Of a stretch of 64,000 bases of DNA, positions 38,340 through 47,557 are shown in pieces (within the stretch, counting starts at the first letter, position 1; the number at the start of each line of letters is the position of its first letter). The notes below the pieces were generated by a model, which did no database searches, was not told where the DNA came from, and saw nothing but the letters and a program-made list of their open reading frames with translations. The position numbers were made by a program, and so were the translations under genes. Source of the stretch: Sphingobacterium chungjuense (GTDB lineage: Bacteria > Bacteroidota > Bacteroidia > Sphingobacteriales > Sphingobacteriaceae); contig NZ_WLYS01000004.1 of assembly GCF_011316935.1 (NCBI RefSeq), positions 248,001 through 312,000 on the forward strand, read 5' to 3'.

Positions 38340-39587
38340 ATGAATTTATCCACGTTGGAAATCGACTCACTGGCTGCCAAAGAGCGCATTAAAGATGTCG
38401 TTTTTCGTACGCCATTGCAATATAATCATCATCTGTCGGAAAAGTACGGCGCAGAGATTTACCTGAAACGCGAGGATCTACAAGTCGTGCGTTCGTACAA
38501 ATTGCGTGGCGCATTCAATAAGATCAGTAGCCTGTCGGCGGATGATTTACAGCGTGGCGTAGTCTGCGCTAGTGCAGGCAATCACGCACAAGGCGTTGCC
38601 CTATCATGCAAAAAGCTAGACATTAAAGGCGTGATCTTTATGCCCGGCCCAACACCGCGCCAAAAGATTACGCAAACAGAAATGTGGGGCAATGGCAATA
38701 TAGAAATTGTATTGACGGGCGATACATTTGATGACTGCCAAAAAGCCGCTTTGGAATATGCTGCTGAACATGCCATGGTATTCATCCCGCCTTTCGACGA
38801 TATCAAAATCATTGAAGGCCAAGGTACCGTCGCGGTAGAGATCTTGGAAGATTTACCCGATGTCGAAGCAGTAATTATGCCCATCGGTGGCGGCGGATTG
38901 TCTTCGGGATTAAGTCTTTACATGAAGCAACATGCACCGGCGGCAAAATTGTACGGCGTAGAGCCTGAAGGAGCAGCTTCTATGCAAGCCGCGATGAAGC
39001 ATGGCGCACCGATTGAGTTAGAGAGCATCAACAAGTTTGTGGATGGTGCCGCTGTGAAGAAAATTGGTGTACTTCCATTTGCTATTTCTAGCCAATTATT
39101 GGATAGCGTACGATCTGTGCCAGAAGGTAAGATATGTACAACTATTTTAGAACTCTATAATAAAGATGCTATCGTAGCCGAACCTGCAGGGGCGTTATCA
39201 ATCGCCGCATTGGACTTTCACCAAGAAGAGATTCGCGGCAAGAAAGTAGTATGTATCGTGTCTGGTGGCAACAATGATATTGATCGTATGGGCGAAATCA
39301 AAGAGATGTCGCTCTTGTACGAAGGGATCAAGCATTACTTCATCGTGCGATTTCCACAACGTCCGGGTGCATTGAGATTATTGGTCACCGAAGTTTTAGG
39401 ACCAAAAGACGACATCACGCGCTTCGAGTACATCAAAAAAACCGAGCGTGAACGCGGACCGGCATTGATCGGTGTCGAGCTAGGCACGGCCAAAGATTAC
39501 ACCAGCCTGATCGAGCGCTTAAAAGCCTATAAGTTTGACTTTATTGAAATCAATAAAGATCAAACGCTCTTTGAATATTTGGTTTAA
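38340..39587 (+). CDS. ilvA: Threonine dehydratase, biosynthetic
   Basis: A 415-residue PLP enzyme deaminating threonine to 2-ketobutyrate, the entry to isoleucine. The Schiff-base lysine is Lys54 in SYKLRGAFNKI; the phosphate loop is GGGGLSSGL and SGGNND closes the active site. A single ACT-like regulatory domain (residues about 335-415, YFIVRFPQRPGALRLLVTEV) is present, against two in E. coli IlvA, so isoleucine feedback is likely but simpler. It is the last gene of the cluster, followed by a GC-rich hairpin. Confidence 0.95.
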   Translation: MNLSTLEIDSLAAKERIKDVVFRTPLQYNHHLSEKYGAEIYLKREDLQVVRSYKLRGAFNKISSLSADDLQRGVVCASAGNHAQGVALSCKKLDIKGVIFMPGPTPRQKITQTEMWGNGNIEIVLTGDTFDDCQKAALEYAAEHAMVFIPPFDDIKIIEGQGTVAVEILEDLPDVEAVIMPIGGGGLSSGLSLYMKQHAPAAKLYGVEPEGAASMQAAMKHGAPIELESINKFVDGAAVKKIGVLPFAISSQLLDSVRSVPEGKICTTILELYNKDAIVAEPAGALSIAALDFHQEEIRGKKVVCIVSGGNNDIDRMGEIKEMSLLYEGIKHYFIVRFPQRPGALRLLVTEVLGPKDDITRFEYIKKTERERGPALIGVELGTAKDYTSLIERLKAYKFDFIEINKDQTLFEYLV

Positions 39588-39601
39588 CACCAAATATTTA
39601 A

Positions 39602-39644
39602 TCAATTCCGCTGGGTTAATCTCCAATTGATCCGGCGGAATTGA
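39602..39644 (+). terminator. Hairpin at the end of the ilv-leu cluster
   Basis: A 10-bp perfect stem TCAATTCCGC/GCGGAATTGA (39602-39611 with 39635-39644) extended to 14 pairs with two G-T wobbles. It is followed by an AT-rich stretch but no long T-run. It lies 15 nt after the ilvA stop codon. Confidence 0.6.
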
Positions 39645-39720
39645 ATAAATTCGTATCTTTCAGAAGAATTTATTACAAACCAATATTTTAGCGACCGTGC
39701 TATACCAAGATTTCCTTTTC

Positions 39721-41517
39721 ATGCGTAAATCCACTTTCATCTTGCTCCTATTGTTGAGCATCTGCGTACATGTAACACAAGCTCAAACAAAAACTTCTGC
39801 CGATTGGTCTACTATCGATTCTTTACTCGAAAAAGTGCGGGCAGATTATCAAGTAGCTGGGTTTTCTGTCGCTGTCGTGCATAAGGATAGCTTGCTCTAC
39901 AGCAAAGGTTACGGTTATCGTAATTACGAAGAGAAGCTGCCAGCTACACCGCAAACTTTGTATGCTATAGGTTCATCAACCAAAGCCTTTACCGCTGGCT
40001 TAGTCGGTAAATTATTTGGCGATAGCCTTTCAATAGATAATAAAATCACGCAGCATTTACCAGCATTGCGTTTTCAAGATGGACGCGAAAGCCAAGTGAC
40101 TGTACGCGATCTGATGGCACATCGCACTGGGCTTTCCCGATATGATCTTTCGTGGTATCTCTTCAATACCGATGCTCGCGACAGCCTATTGGCACGTGTG
40201 CAATACATGAAACCAACTGCCGATCTACGCAGTACTTGGCTGTACAACAACTTCATGTACCTAGCGCAAGGTATGATTGCCGAGAAGATGACTGAAAAAT
40301 CTTGGGAGGATAATATTCGTACCCATTTTCTAAAGCCACTCGGCATGACGCAAACCAATTTGGGTATTGCTGATATGTCGACCAATAAAAATGCTTCACG
40401 AGGCTACACGGTAGACGACGAAAAAAAGATCGAGTATATGCCTTATTATAATATCAACGGCATGGGCCCGGCCGGTAGTATTAATAGCAGCGTGGCAGAA
40501 ATGGCCAATTGGTTAAAAGTATGGTTGAACGAAGGGAAGTACAACAACAAACAGATTTTGCCAGCAAAATACGTTCAGGAAGCCATGAGTTCGCAGATGG
40601 TGATCGCCGCGGCCTTACCTTCTACCAAACAAACAGACGTACACCTCAAAAACTATGGTTTGGGTTGGATGATTGGTTCATATCGCGGTCATTACCAAGT
40701 AGAGCACGGCGGCAATATTGACGGATTTTCTGCGTCCGTGGCGTTCTTTCCTAGTGATTCCTTGGGCATTGTGGTGCTGACGAATCAAAATGGATCCGAA
40801 GTACCGAGCGTTGTTCGCAATTTGATTAGCGATCAATTATTGGGATTATCTTACGTCAATTGGAATACGCGTGGTGTGCAACAAGACAGTGTAGAAACGG
40901 CAGTAAAACCGCTAGAAGATGATTTAAAACAAGTGAAAGGTACTAAGCCATCCCATCTGTTCGCGGATTATGTAGGACTATATCATCATCCCGCATACGG
41001 ACAATTTGAGATACGCTTCGAAAATGGTGTTCTAAAAACACATTTAGCCACAAAAGAACACCACTTGGAGCATTATCATTATGACACGTTCACGCTTAGA
41101 GAGCTGAGTACCGATAAAGAGAAAAAGCAAGATGATGACGAGGCGCAAAAGATCACTTTTCACACTGGTTTTGATGGCGACATTAAAAGCGCACAACTAG
41201 ATCTTCCAGAATCGTTCGAATTCACACGTAAGGCCAGCGCCAAAGAGGTAAGCAAAAAAGATTTAGAAGCTTACGTAGGCGAATACGCTGTGGGTAATAT
41301 GAAGATTACGATCACAGTAAAGGATAATGTAATCTATATGGATGTACCTGGCCAAAATAATTATGAAACGATCGCGCAAGGCAACCACAATTTTAAGATC
41401 AAAGACCTCGCTGGTTTTGCGATTCGCTTTGTGCTGGATGAAAGCACTGGAAAAGCAAGCACGCTCTATGCGATTCAACCCAATGGTACATTCGCCGCCA
41501 AAAGAATTGGTGATTAA
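39721..41517 (+). CDS. Serine hydrolase, class C beta-lactamase/D-Ala-D-Ala-peptidase family
   Basis: I start at ATG 39721 (signal peptide MRKSTFILLLLLSICVHVTQAQ); a GTG at 39697 is in frame but puts eight residues before it. The 598-residue exported protein has the penicillin-binding fold motifs SSTK (Ser85, Lys88), YNN (Tyr175) and HGG (His329). Residues about 420-598 form a C-terminal DUF3471-like beta domain (FADYVGLYHHPAYGQFEI, VGEYAVGNMKITITVKDN). Such enzymes range from esterases to peptidases and beta-lactamases; the substrate cannot be told. It is 370 bp upstream of a SusC/SusD pair on the same strand and may act on what they import. Confidence 0.88.
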   Translation: MRKSTFILLLLLSICVHVTQAQTKTSADWSTIDSLLEKVRADYQVAGFSVAVVHKDSLLYSKGYGYRNYEEKLPATPQTLYAIGSSTKAFTAGLVGKLFGDSLSIDNKITQHLPALRFQDGRESQVTVRDLMAHRTGLSRYDLSWYLFNTDARDSLLARVQYMKPTADLRSTWLYNNFMYLAQGMIAEKMTEKSWEDNIRTHFLKPLGMTQTNLGIADMSTNKNASRGYTVDDEKKIEYMPYYNINGMGPAGSINSSVAEMANWLKVWLNEGKYNNKQILPAKYVQEAMSSQMVIAAALPSTKQTDVHLKNYGLGWMIGSYRGHYQVEHGGNIDGFSASVAFFPSDSLGIVVLTNQNGSEVPSVVRNLISDQLLGLSYVNWNTRGVQQDSVETAVKPLEDDLKQVKGTKPSHLFADYVGLYHHPAYGQFEIRFENGVLKTHLATKEHHLEHYHYDTFTLRELSTDKEKKQDDDEAQKITFHTGFDGDIKSAQLDLPESFEFTRKASAKEVSKKDLEAYVGEYAVGNMKITITVKDNVIYMDVPGQNNYETIAQGNHNFKIKDLAGFAIRFVLDESTGKASTLYAIQPNGTFAAKRIGD

Positions 41518-41887
41518 CCTTTTGTAAATGGGTATCGAATTTGCGCTTTTTTGTTCGCAAACACAGTATTATTTCATAAACACGAGATAATAAAATCATC
41601 TCTTTAATCGACAGCAGCCACCTCAAAACTCTCGGTGTTAGCACTGCTATGCGCATTTTTTTCTCAGGTGATGATCCCATAGCGACTTTCGGTCTGTTCC
41701 CAACAAATTTTCCCAGAAAGGAATATATTTCCAAGTTTATACTCCACAGGTGTCATTTTTTATTAAATTTGGTTACCACTTATAAAAATATAAACTTAAA
41801 AAATGTACGCTTTGGAGCAGTCTAATCACGCTGTCCCAAGTTTATGGCGTGAAAACTACTATTTAATAAACTTAATACACACTACAC
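41518..41887 (+). promoter_or_regulatory. Intergenic region with candidate promoter for the SusC/SusD pair
   Basis: This 370-bp gap contains no credible gene. Near its end TTTG (41768-41771), exactly 19 nt and TAAACTTA (41791-41798) resemble TTTG-N19-TAnnTTTG with two mismatches in the -7 box, giving a leader of about 85 nt. The first 250 bp are AT-rich with small palindromes (for example GGAATATATTTCC near 41719) and nothing else I can identify. No ECF sigma/anti-sigma pair or hybrid sensor is nearby. Confidence 0.45.
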
Positions 41888-44800
41888 ATGAAATCAAAAT
41901 TACCTGCTCAAGGTATTCGCATGCTTGTGTCCGCGCTAGTACTTTTCCTACTACACGGAAACATTGCGTTTGCTCAAAATGCTACTCTGAATGGCAAAGT
42001 AACCGGCGACGGACAGGCTATTTCGGGAGCTACCTTAACATTAGTAGAATTGGATCGAAAAGCCGGTACAGATGCCACCGGATCGTTTAGTTTTAGTGGC
42101 GTAGCTGCGGGAAGCTACACGCTTATTGTTTCTTTCCTAGGCTATGAAACCTATCGGGAAACCATTCGCGTTAGCGAAAACATGTCGCCATTAAGTATCA
42201 ATTTGCAAGCCTCGTCTAGCGAAGATATTGGTGAAATTACCGTTGTCGGTTATGCTTCCGTACAGCGAAAAGACCTAACCGGTGCGGTCACCAAGGTGAG
42301 TGAAAAAGACTTTAATCAGGGGCCATTCACCGCGCCAGATCAATTGATCCAAGGTAAAGCTCCTGGTGTACAAATGATTAACAATAGTGGCCAACCGGGT
42401 GGCGAAACAACGGTGCGTATCCGTGGTAATTCTGCCGTCACGGGAAATGGCCAACCACTATATGTGGTGGATGGAATTGCCTTAGATGGTCGCTCACCAC
42501 GTCCATCACGTAGTGCTGCAGTTGGGGCTACGCCGGGTGGAAATCCATTGGTATTTCTCAACACGTCGGATATAGAAAGCATGGAAATCCTAAAAGATGC
42601 TTCCGCCACCGCGATTTACGGTGCGCGTGCAGCCTACGGTGTGGTTTTGATCAATACTAAACGCGGTAAAGCGGGCGATCTGCAGGTCAATGTCAATGCA
42701 TCTACCGGTGTCTCTTCCCTGATGCGCCGCTTAGATATCTTAGATGCCAATCAGTTCCGTGGCGCCTTAAATAGTTATGGAATTACGGGCGGTGATTTGG
42801 GAGCTGATGTGGATGCTATGGGTGCGATTACGCGCAACGCCATCATTCAAGATTATGCGGTATCCATGAGTGGCGGTACGGAAGATGCCAAATTTCGTGC
42901 TTCCATCGGTTACCAAGATCAAGAAGGTATCCTGATCAAAAGTGGCTTTAAAAAGGTGGCTGCTTCGGTCAACGGTAACTTTCGCATGCTGGAAAGCAAA
43001 AAATTAGGTCTTGATTTGGGACTGATTGGTACGCAAACCAATGAACAATTGGCAGCGGTAACGACCGATGCGGGTTTTGAAGGCAGCTTAGTCGGTCAAG
43101 CGCTCAACTGGAATCCCACCGAACGGCTATATAATGAAGATGGTTCACTTAATATTAAGTACGGTACATCGATCATCAATCCATTAGGGATGGCAGAGGC
43201 CAATAATGATCATGCGCGCGTAACGACGGTGATCGGTAGCGTTTCCCCTTATTACAAATTCAATGATTGGTTAGAATACCGTGTTTTAGGAGCAGTAAAT
43301 TACAGCTCAGGTATTCGTCGTGCTTCGACCAGAAGTTGGATCAACATCCCCGGCATTGTAGCCGATCAAGATGGTGGCACACTAGGCGGCGAAGCATCGT
43401 ATGCTAATAATGAACTATTAACGAGCCAATTAACACATACGTTGACCTTCAATAGAGAGATTGCCGACAAACTGAATTTGAATGCGGTAATCGGTTATGA
43501 GTATATGAATTTCACGTACAAAGGCATGGATTTTCGTGGCATCAATTATGGTGATATCGACATTGATTATACCGATGCATTACAAGCAGGATCCAGCGGA
43601 AATCGCACTGTTAATTCGTTCAACGACCCAACCACGGAGTTACAATCTTACTTCTTCCGCGCGATATTCAACTACGACTCGCGTTATTTATTGACCGCTA
43701 CGATACGACGTGATGGTTCAACCAAGTTTGGCGCTAATAACAAGTATGGTAACTTCCCTTCTTTCTCTGCGGCTTGGAACATTCGCAATGAAAGCTTTAT
43801 GCAAGATGTAGAATGGTTGAGCGAATTGCGCTTGCGCGCTGGTTGGGGACGTACCGGTAACCAGGAATTTCCAGCTGGATCAGCCATCAACCGTTACGGC
43901 TTTATAAATGATAATGCCGTAAGACCGATTAATAACGGTAATCAAGATTTGCGTTGGCAGAGCGACGAACAATTGAATATCGGTTTAGACTTCGGGTTAT
44001 TCGGCACGAAGTTGACGGGTTCGATTGATGTTTTCGATAAGAAAACCACCGATCTTCTCTATCCGACCATTCCATTGTATCCAAATGCACCGGATGCACC
44101 CATTATTTGGAGCAATCTGGATGGAGAGATTCGCAACCGCGGGGTAGAATTTGGCTTGCATTCGAACGTAATTCAAAAAGAAAACTTGACGTGGAATATC
44201 GGGGCTAACCTGACTTTATTGAAAAATGAAGTGAACAATATGAACAATGTGATCCTCACCGGTGCACTAAGTGGCCAAGGTGTGTCAGGTGCTACGGTGC
44301 AAGTCATTCAAGCAGGCTTGCCGATGTTTGCTATCATGACGCGTGAATATACTGGCTTAAGCCCAGAAGGATTCTCCACCTATACCGATGATGGCTTTAC
44401 TATGCTGTACATGGGCAATCCAAATCCTAGTGCCTTGATTGGCTTTAGCACTGATGTGGCGTACAAAAGATTCACTTTCTCTGCGAACTTCAACGGTATG
44501 TTGGGGCAGGATATTTATAATAATACCGCCAACACGGTATTACCAATCACCAATTTGGGTGGATTCAGAAATATTGCAGCCGGTTTGTTAGACTCTCCTA
44601 TTCAGGAATCATTGACCAACTCGGCCGCGCCGTCTTCCCGTTTTATCGAGAATGGAAGTTACCTAAAATTAGCGAATGCAACGATTGGTTACCGTGTAGG
44701 TAATATTGGCGCTTCGTTGAAGAATCTCAATATCTTCTTCAATGGTACCAACTTATTGCTATTCACCAAATATTCTGGGTTTGATCCAGAAGTCAACACC

Positions 44801-44896
44801 GCCAAAGGCGTAGGCAACACGGGCTCTGCGGGTATTGATTACATTGGCTACCCGCCAGTACGGACTTTTAATCTAGGTGTTAACTTCTCTCTCTAA
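41888..44896 (+). CDS. SusC/RagA-family TonB-dependent outer-membrane transporter
   Basis: A complete 1002-residue transporter. Order of domains: signal peptide (to about residue 30, IAFAQ), carboxypeptidase-regulatory-like domain (LNGKVTGDGQAISGATLTL), TonB-box region (GEITVVGYASVQRKDLTGAV), plug with the SusC signature (GQPLYVVDGIALDG, DIESMEILKDASATAIYGARAAYGVVLI), then a 22-stranded barrel ending VRTFNLGVNFSL. It forms the outer-membrane channel; the SusD lipoprotein encoded 11 bp downstream is the lid. The substrate is not known, and the only neighbouring enzyme is the serine hydrolase, with no glycoside hydrolase present. Confidence 0.95.
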   Translation: MKSKLPAQGIRMLVSALVLFLLHGNIAFAQNATLNGKVTGDGQAISGATLTLVELDRKAGTDATGSFSFSGVAAGSYTLIVSFLGYETYRETIRVSENMSPLSINLQASSSEDIGEITVVGYASVQRKDLTGAVTKVSEKDFNQGPFTAPDQLIQGKAPGVQMINNSGQPGGETTVRIRGNSAVTGNGQPLYVVDGIALDGRSPRPSRSAAVGATPGGNPLVFLNTSDIESMEILKDASATAIYGARAAYGVVLINTKRGKAGDLQVNVNASTGVSSLMRRLDILDANQFRGALNSYGITGGDLGADVDAMGAITRNAIIQDYAVSMSGGTEDAKFRASIGYQDQEGILIKSGFKKVAASVNGNFRMLESKKLGLDLGLIGTQTNEQLAAVTTDAGFEGSLVGQALNWNPTERLYNEDGSLNIKYGTSIINPLGMAEANNDHARVTTVIGSVSPYYKFNDWLEYRVLGAVNYSSGIRRASTRSWINIPGIVADQDGGTLGGEASYANNELLTSQLTHTLTFNREIADKLNLNAVIGYEYMNFTYKGMDFRGINYGDIDIDYTDALQAGSSGNRTVNSFNDPTTELQSYFFRAIFNYDSRYLLTATIRRDGSTKFGANNKYGNFPSFSAAWNIRNESFMQDVEWLSELRLRAGWGRTGNQEFPAGSAINRYGFINDNAVRPINNGNQDLRWQSDEQLNIGLDFGLFGTKLTGSIDVFDKKTTDLLYPTIPLYPNAPDAPIIWSNLDGEIRNRGVEFGLHSNVIQKENLTWNIGANLTLLKNEVNNMNNVILTGALSGQGVSGATVQVIQAGLPMFAIMTREYTGLSPEGFSTYTDDGFTMLYMGNPNPSALIGFSTDVAYKRFTFSANFNGMLGQDIYNNTANTVLPITNLGGFRNIAAGLLDSPIQESLTNSAAPSSRFIENGSYLKLANATIGYRVGNIGASLKNLNIFFNGTNLLLFTKYSGFDPEVNTAKGVGNTGSAGIDYIGYPPVRTFNLGVNFSL

Positions 44897-44907
44897 TCTT
44901 CGAAAAC

Positions 44908-46407
44908 ATGAAAAAAAACATATATAGTATGATATTAGCGGGCTGCATCGCCTTTGGCGGATGTACGAAGCTAGATGAACAGCTTAACGGACAAATTTCG
45001 GATACCGAACCAGGAGCTGTAAATGCCGCAGCTTTGTTGCAAGGAGCTTATATTTCTATGCGATCACCCTATCAAGGAAATGGTGGCTGGTGGGCATTAC
45101 AACAAACCACATCAGACGAAACCATTCCACCAACACGCGGTGGCGATTGGGATGATAATGGTGCTTGGCGCGCCTTATTTTTACATCAATGGCAGGCAGA
45201 TCACGTCCGCATTCACGATGTTTTTAGAAACTTAAACGCCGTGAGTTATGCCGGAACAGATTTGTTGCGCTACAATCCTACGCCAAGACAAGCGGCCGAA
45301 GCGCGTTTTATTCGCGCATTTGCGCAGTTTTCTATTTTAGATGGTTGGGGTCAGGTTCCCTACCGCGAACCGGGCGAAGACATTTTGGGTATGCCACGCG
45401 TTCGCGGCGCCGAAGAGCAAATGGAATATTTGATCTCCGAATTAAACGAGATTATGCCCGATTTGCCAACAGGAAATCCACAGGTAGCCAATCAAGATGC
45501 CGCTCGCATGATGCTCATGAAAGTATATCTGAATAGAGGCGCATTCTTGAATAGAGAAACACCAACATTCGACAATGCCGATATGCAAATGGTCGTAACA
45601 TTGGCCGACCAGATCATCGGTCGCTATTCCTTAACAGAAAACTACTTTGACAACTTCAACCTGAACAACCACGAATCGTCTGAAAACATCTTTGTCGGGG
45701 CGAATATTGGCGGCAGTAATTCTGGAGATATTTATTCCATTCTGAGAACTACCTTACACTATAATATGAATCCAAGTGGATGGAATGGCTTTGCCACGCT
45801 ATCCGATTTCTACGATAAATATGAGCAAGCCGATCAACGCAGGAGCTCTCCCTACCCAGGCGTGACCAATATCTCTGGTATGAATATGGGATTCTTGATG
45901 GGCCCACAGGTCAATGCGCAAGGAGTAGCGCGGGAAGACCGTCGCGGCAATCCGCTAAGCTTCACACCAGAAGTGAGTATCATTGAGCGCGGAAATAATC
46001 TGGAAGTAACAGGCATACGCGTCGTCAAATATGTGCCAGATTATGCTAACATTGGCGCAGGACATGCCGAGAATGATTGGGTTTTCCTACGTTATGCAGA
46101 CGTTTTATTAATGAAAGCAGAAGCCTTGCTACGCATGAATCAGGCCGCCTTGGCGTTGCCTTTAGTAAACGAAGTGCGGACGCAGCGAAACGCCACGGCT
46201 TTGGCCACATTGACGACAGACGATCTGCTGGATGAGCTTGGTCGTGAATTTTTCTGGGAATCGCACCGCCGTACAGATCTAATTCGCTTTGGCAAGTACT
46301 TGGATGCTTGGCAGGAAAAACCGGCATCAGATCCTCGAGCACTGCTATTCCCGATTCCTCTGAATCAATTAGGGAACACCAATCTGACACAAAACCCAGG
46401 CTATTAA
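44908..46407 (+). CDS. SusD/RagB-family nutrient-binding lipoprotein
   Basis: A 499-residue surface lipoprotein, lipobox FGGC with Cys19. It shows the SusD pattern: helical TPR-like core (ARFIRAFAQFSILDGWGQVPYREP, AARMMLMKVYLNRGAFLN), then the RagB C-terminal part (YADVLLMKAEALLRMNQAALALPLVNEVR, and FPIPLNQLGNTNLTQNPGY at the end, which matches the family ending FPIP ... QNPGY). It captures substrate for the SusC transporter encoded 11 bp upstream. Followed by an intrinsic terminator. Confidence 0.95.
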   Translation: MKKNIYSMILAGCIAFGGCTKLDEQLNGQISDTEPGAVNAAALLQGAYISMRSPYQGNGGWWALQQTTSDETIPPTRGGDWDDNGAWRALFLHQWQADHVRIHDVFRNLNAVSYAGTDLLRYNPTPRQAAEARFIRAFAQFSILDGWGQVPYREPGEDILGMPRVRGAEEQMEYLISELNEIMPDLPTGNPQVANQDAARMMLMKVYLNRGAFLNRETPTFDNADMQMVVTLADQIIGRYSLTENYFDNFNLNNHESSENIFVGANIGGSNSGDIYSILRTTLHYNMNPSGWNGFATLSDFYDKYEQADQRRSSPYPGVTNISGMNMGFLMGPQVNAQGVAREDRRGNPLSFTPEVSIIERGNNLEVTGIRVVKYVPDYANIGAGHAENDWVFLRYADVLLMKAEALLRMNQAALALPLVNEVRTQRNATALATLTTDDLLDELGREFFWESHRRTDLIRFGKYLDAWQEKPASDPRALLFPIPLNQLGNTNLTQNPGY

Positions 46408-46442
46408 GCAGTAGACTGCTGAAACCGAATTCCTTAACCATT

Positions 46443-46483
46443 AAATTCCTCCGGCAAATAAAACCGGAGGAATTTGTCTTTTT
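46443..46483 (+). terminator. Intrinsic terminator after the SusC/SusD pair
   Basis: A perfect 12-bp stem (AAATTCCTCCGG at 46443-46454 with 46464-46475), 9-nt loop, then GTCTTTTT. Confidence 0.92.
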
Positions 46484-46885
46484 AGGAAGTAAGGCAGCGC
46501 AGCCATTCGCTTAATCTACTGTACAAAATTTATTCTACAAAGTCAATAGAATTCCATCCGTTTTCCTGCTATTTTTTCGTCAAAATTACTGTAGATTTAG
46601 ACGATTTATCAGGAAAATATTTTCTGCTTTTCAAAGTTATCCACATACTTTTGACCCTGTAAATCAGAATATTACCAAACAACACATTCGGGAAGCGAGC
46701 TTTAACTGCCTTTCAGCAACGCCATGTGGAAAAGTCCAGTTAACTTACCCATCAAAAAATAGTTGATCTTTGTTTAACACTAAGGAATTATTACGATTCC
46801 GACTCAATAGAATATTTATTTATGGCAAACGTAAGCTGAACCCTATAGTCAGCTTAAAGTTACCCCCAAAAGATTTTAAATAGAC
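46484..46885 (+). promoter_or_regulatory. Upstream region of the nrd operon with two DnaA boxes
   Basis: The 402-bp gene-free stretch holds TTATCCACA (46637-46645), a perfect DnaA box on the plus strand, and TGTGGAAAA (46725-46733), whose complement TTTTCCACA fits the relaxed DnaA consensus TTWTNCACA on the minus strand. They are 79 bp apart and converge. A TGATCTTTG near 46764-46772 resembles a -7 box. An 8-bp stem TAAGCTGA/TCAGCTTA (46832-46839 with 46849-46856) lies in the leader. No NrdR box pair was recognised. Confidence 0.6.
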
Positions 46886-47119
46886 ATGGCAAGAATCATT
46901 AAATTTGAAAAGAATGACTGTGCACCATGCGCACAGGTATCTTCCTACTTGGACAACAAGGGTGTATCTTACGAAACAATCAACCCGTTTGATGAGCCAG
47001 AATTGGCTGTAAAATTCAAAGTACGCACGGTACCTACGGTACTAGTGTTGGAAGAAGATGAAATCAAACACAGAATCATTGGTTTCAAACCAGAGGAACT
47101 AGACCATATCGCGTTGTAA
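46886..47119 (+). CDS. Thioredoxin-fold protein, NrdH-like
   Basis: A 77-residue single-domain redox protein with the active-site motif CAPC (Cys12, Cys15) and the cis-Pro segment VRTVPTVLV. Size and position at the head of nrdI-nrdE-nrdF fit NrdH, the electron donor to class Ib ribonucleotide reductase. The CAPC motif is closer to thioredoxins than the CVQC/CMQC of classical NrdH, so I leave the symbol blank. Confidence 0.85.
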   Translation: MARIIKFEKNDCAPCAQVSSYLDNKGVSYETINPFDEPELAVKFKVRTVPTVLVLEEDEIKHRIIGFKPEELDHIAL

Positions 47120-47149
47120 ACCGTATAGTAAACCCTCTAAATACGAACC

Positions 47150-47557
47150 ATGATTCATATTTACTACGATTCAAAAACAGGAAATGTAGATCGCTTTATT
47201 CATAAAGTGATCCAGATAACTGGGTGGCAAGCTACCCGTATCGAAGAGGATACCATACCATCAACGATGGGTCATTTAGTGACTTACACGATTAACTTTG
47301 GCAAAGTGCCTGAAAAGACACAAGCCTTCATCGAAAAATACAACCACATGATTCATTCCGTGAGTTCAAGTGGCAACCGCAACTGGGGAAGAAACTTCGC
47401 CGTTGCAGCAGATAAACTCGCAGAGAACTTCGACCTCCCTATTGGTTTAAAGTTCGAACTTTCGGGGACTCTGGTAGATATTAATGAGTTTATTGACATT
47501 ATAAAAAATCAATATTATGATTGCAAACGACGTAGCGAAAAACTGGATATTGCTTAA
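47150..47557 (+). CDS. nrdI: Class Ib ribonucleotide reductase flavodoxin NrdI
   Basis: A 135-residue flavodoxin-like protein with IYYDSKTGNVDRFIHKV (FMN phosphate loop), a variable middle and SSSGNRNWGRNFAVAADKLA (the conserved block with the NWG turn) before KFELSGTLVDIN. NrdI binds FMN and supplies the oxidant that builds the dimanganese-tyrosyl cofactor of NrdF. Its 3' end overlaps nrdE by 41 nt. Confidence 0.94.
   Translation: MIHIYYDSKTGNVDRFIHKVIQITGWQATRIEEDTIPSTMGHLVTYTINFGKVPEKTQAFIEKYNHMIHSVSSSGNRNWGRNFAVAADKLAENFDLPIGLKFELSGTLVDINEFIDIIKNQYYDCKRRSEKLDIA

Noticed and set aside
41803..42090. 95-codon frame before and inside the SusC gene
   Set aside because: It overlaps the start of a well-supported SusC gene in another frame, and its composition is not protein-like.
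46637..46733. Possible origin of replication because of DnaA boxes
   Set aside because: Only two boxes, no AT-rich unwinding element pattern, and no dnaA, dnaN, gidA or rpmH nearby. Regulation of nrd is the simpler reading.
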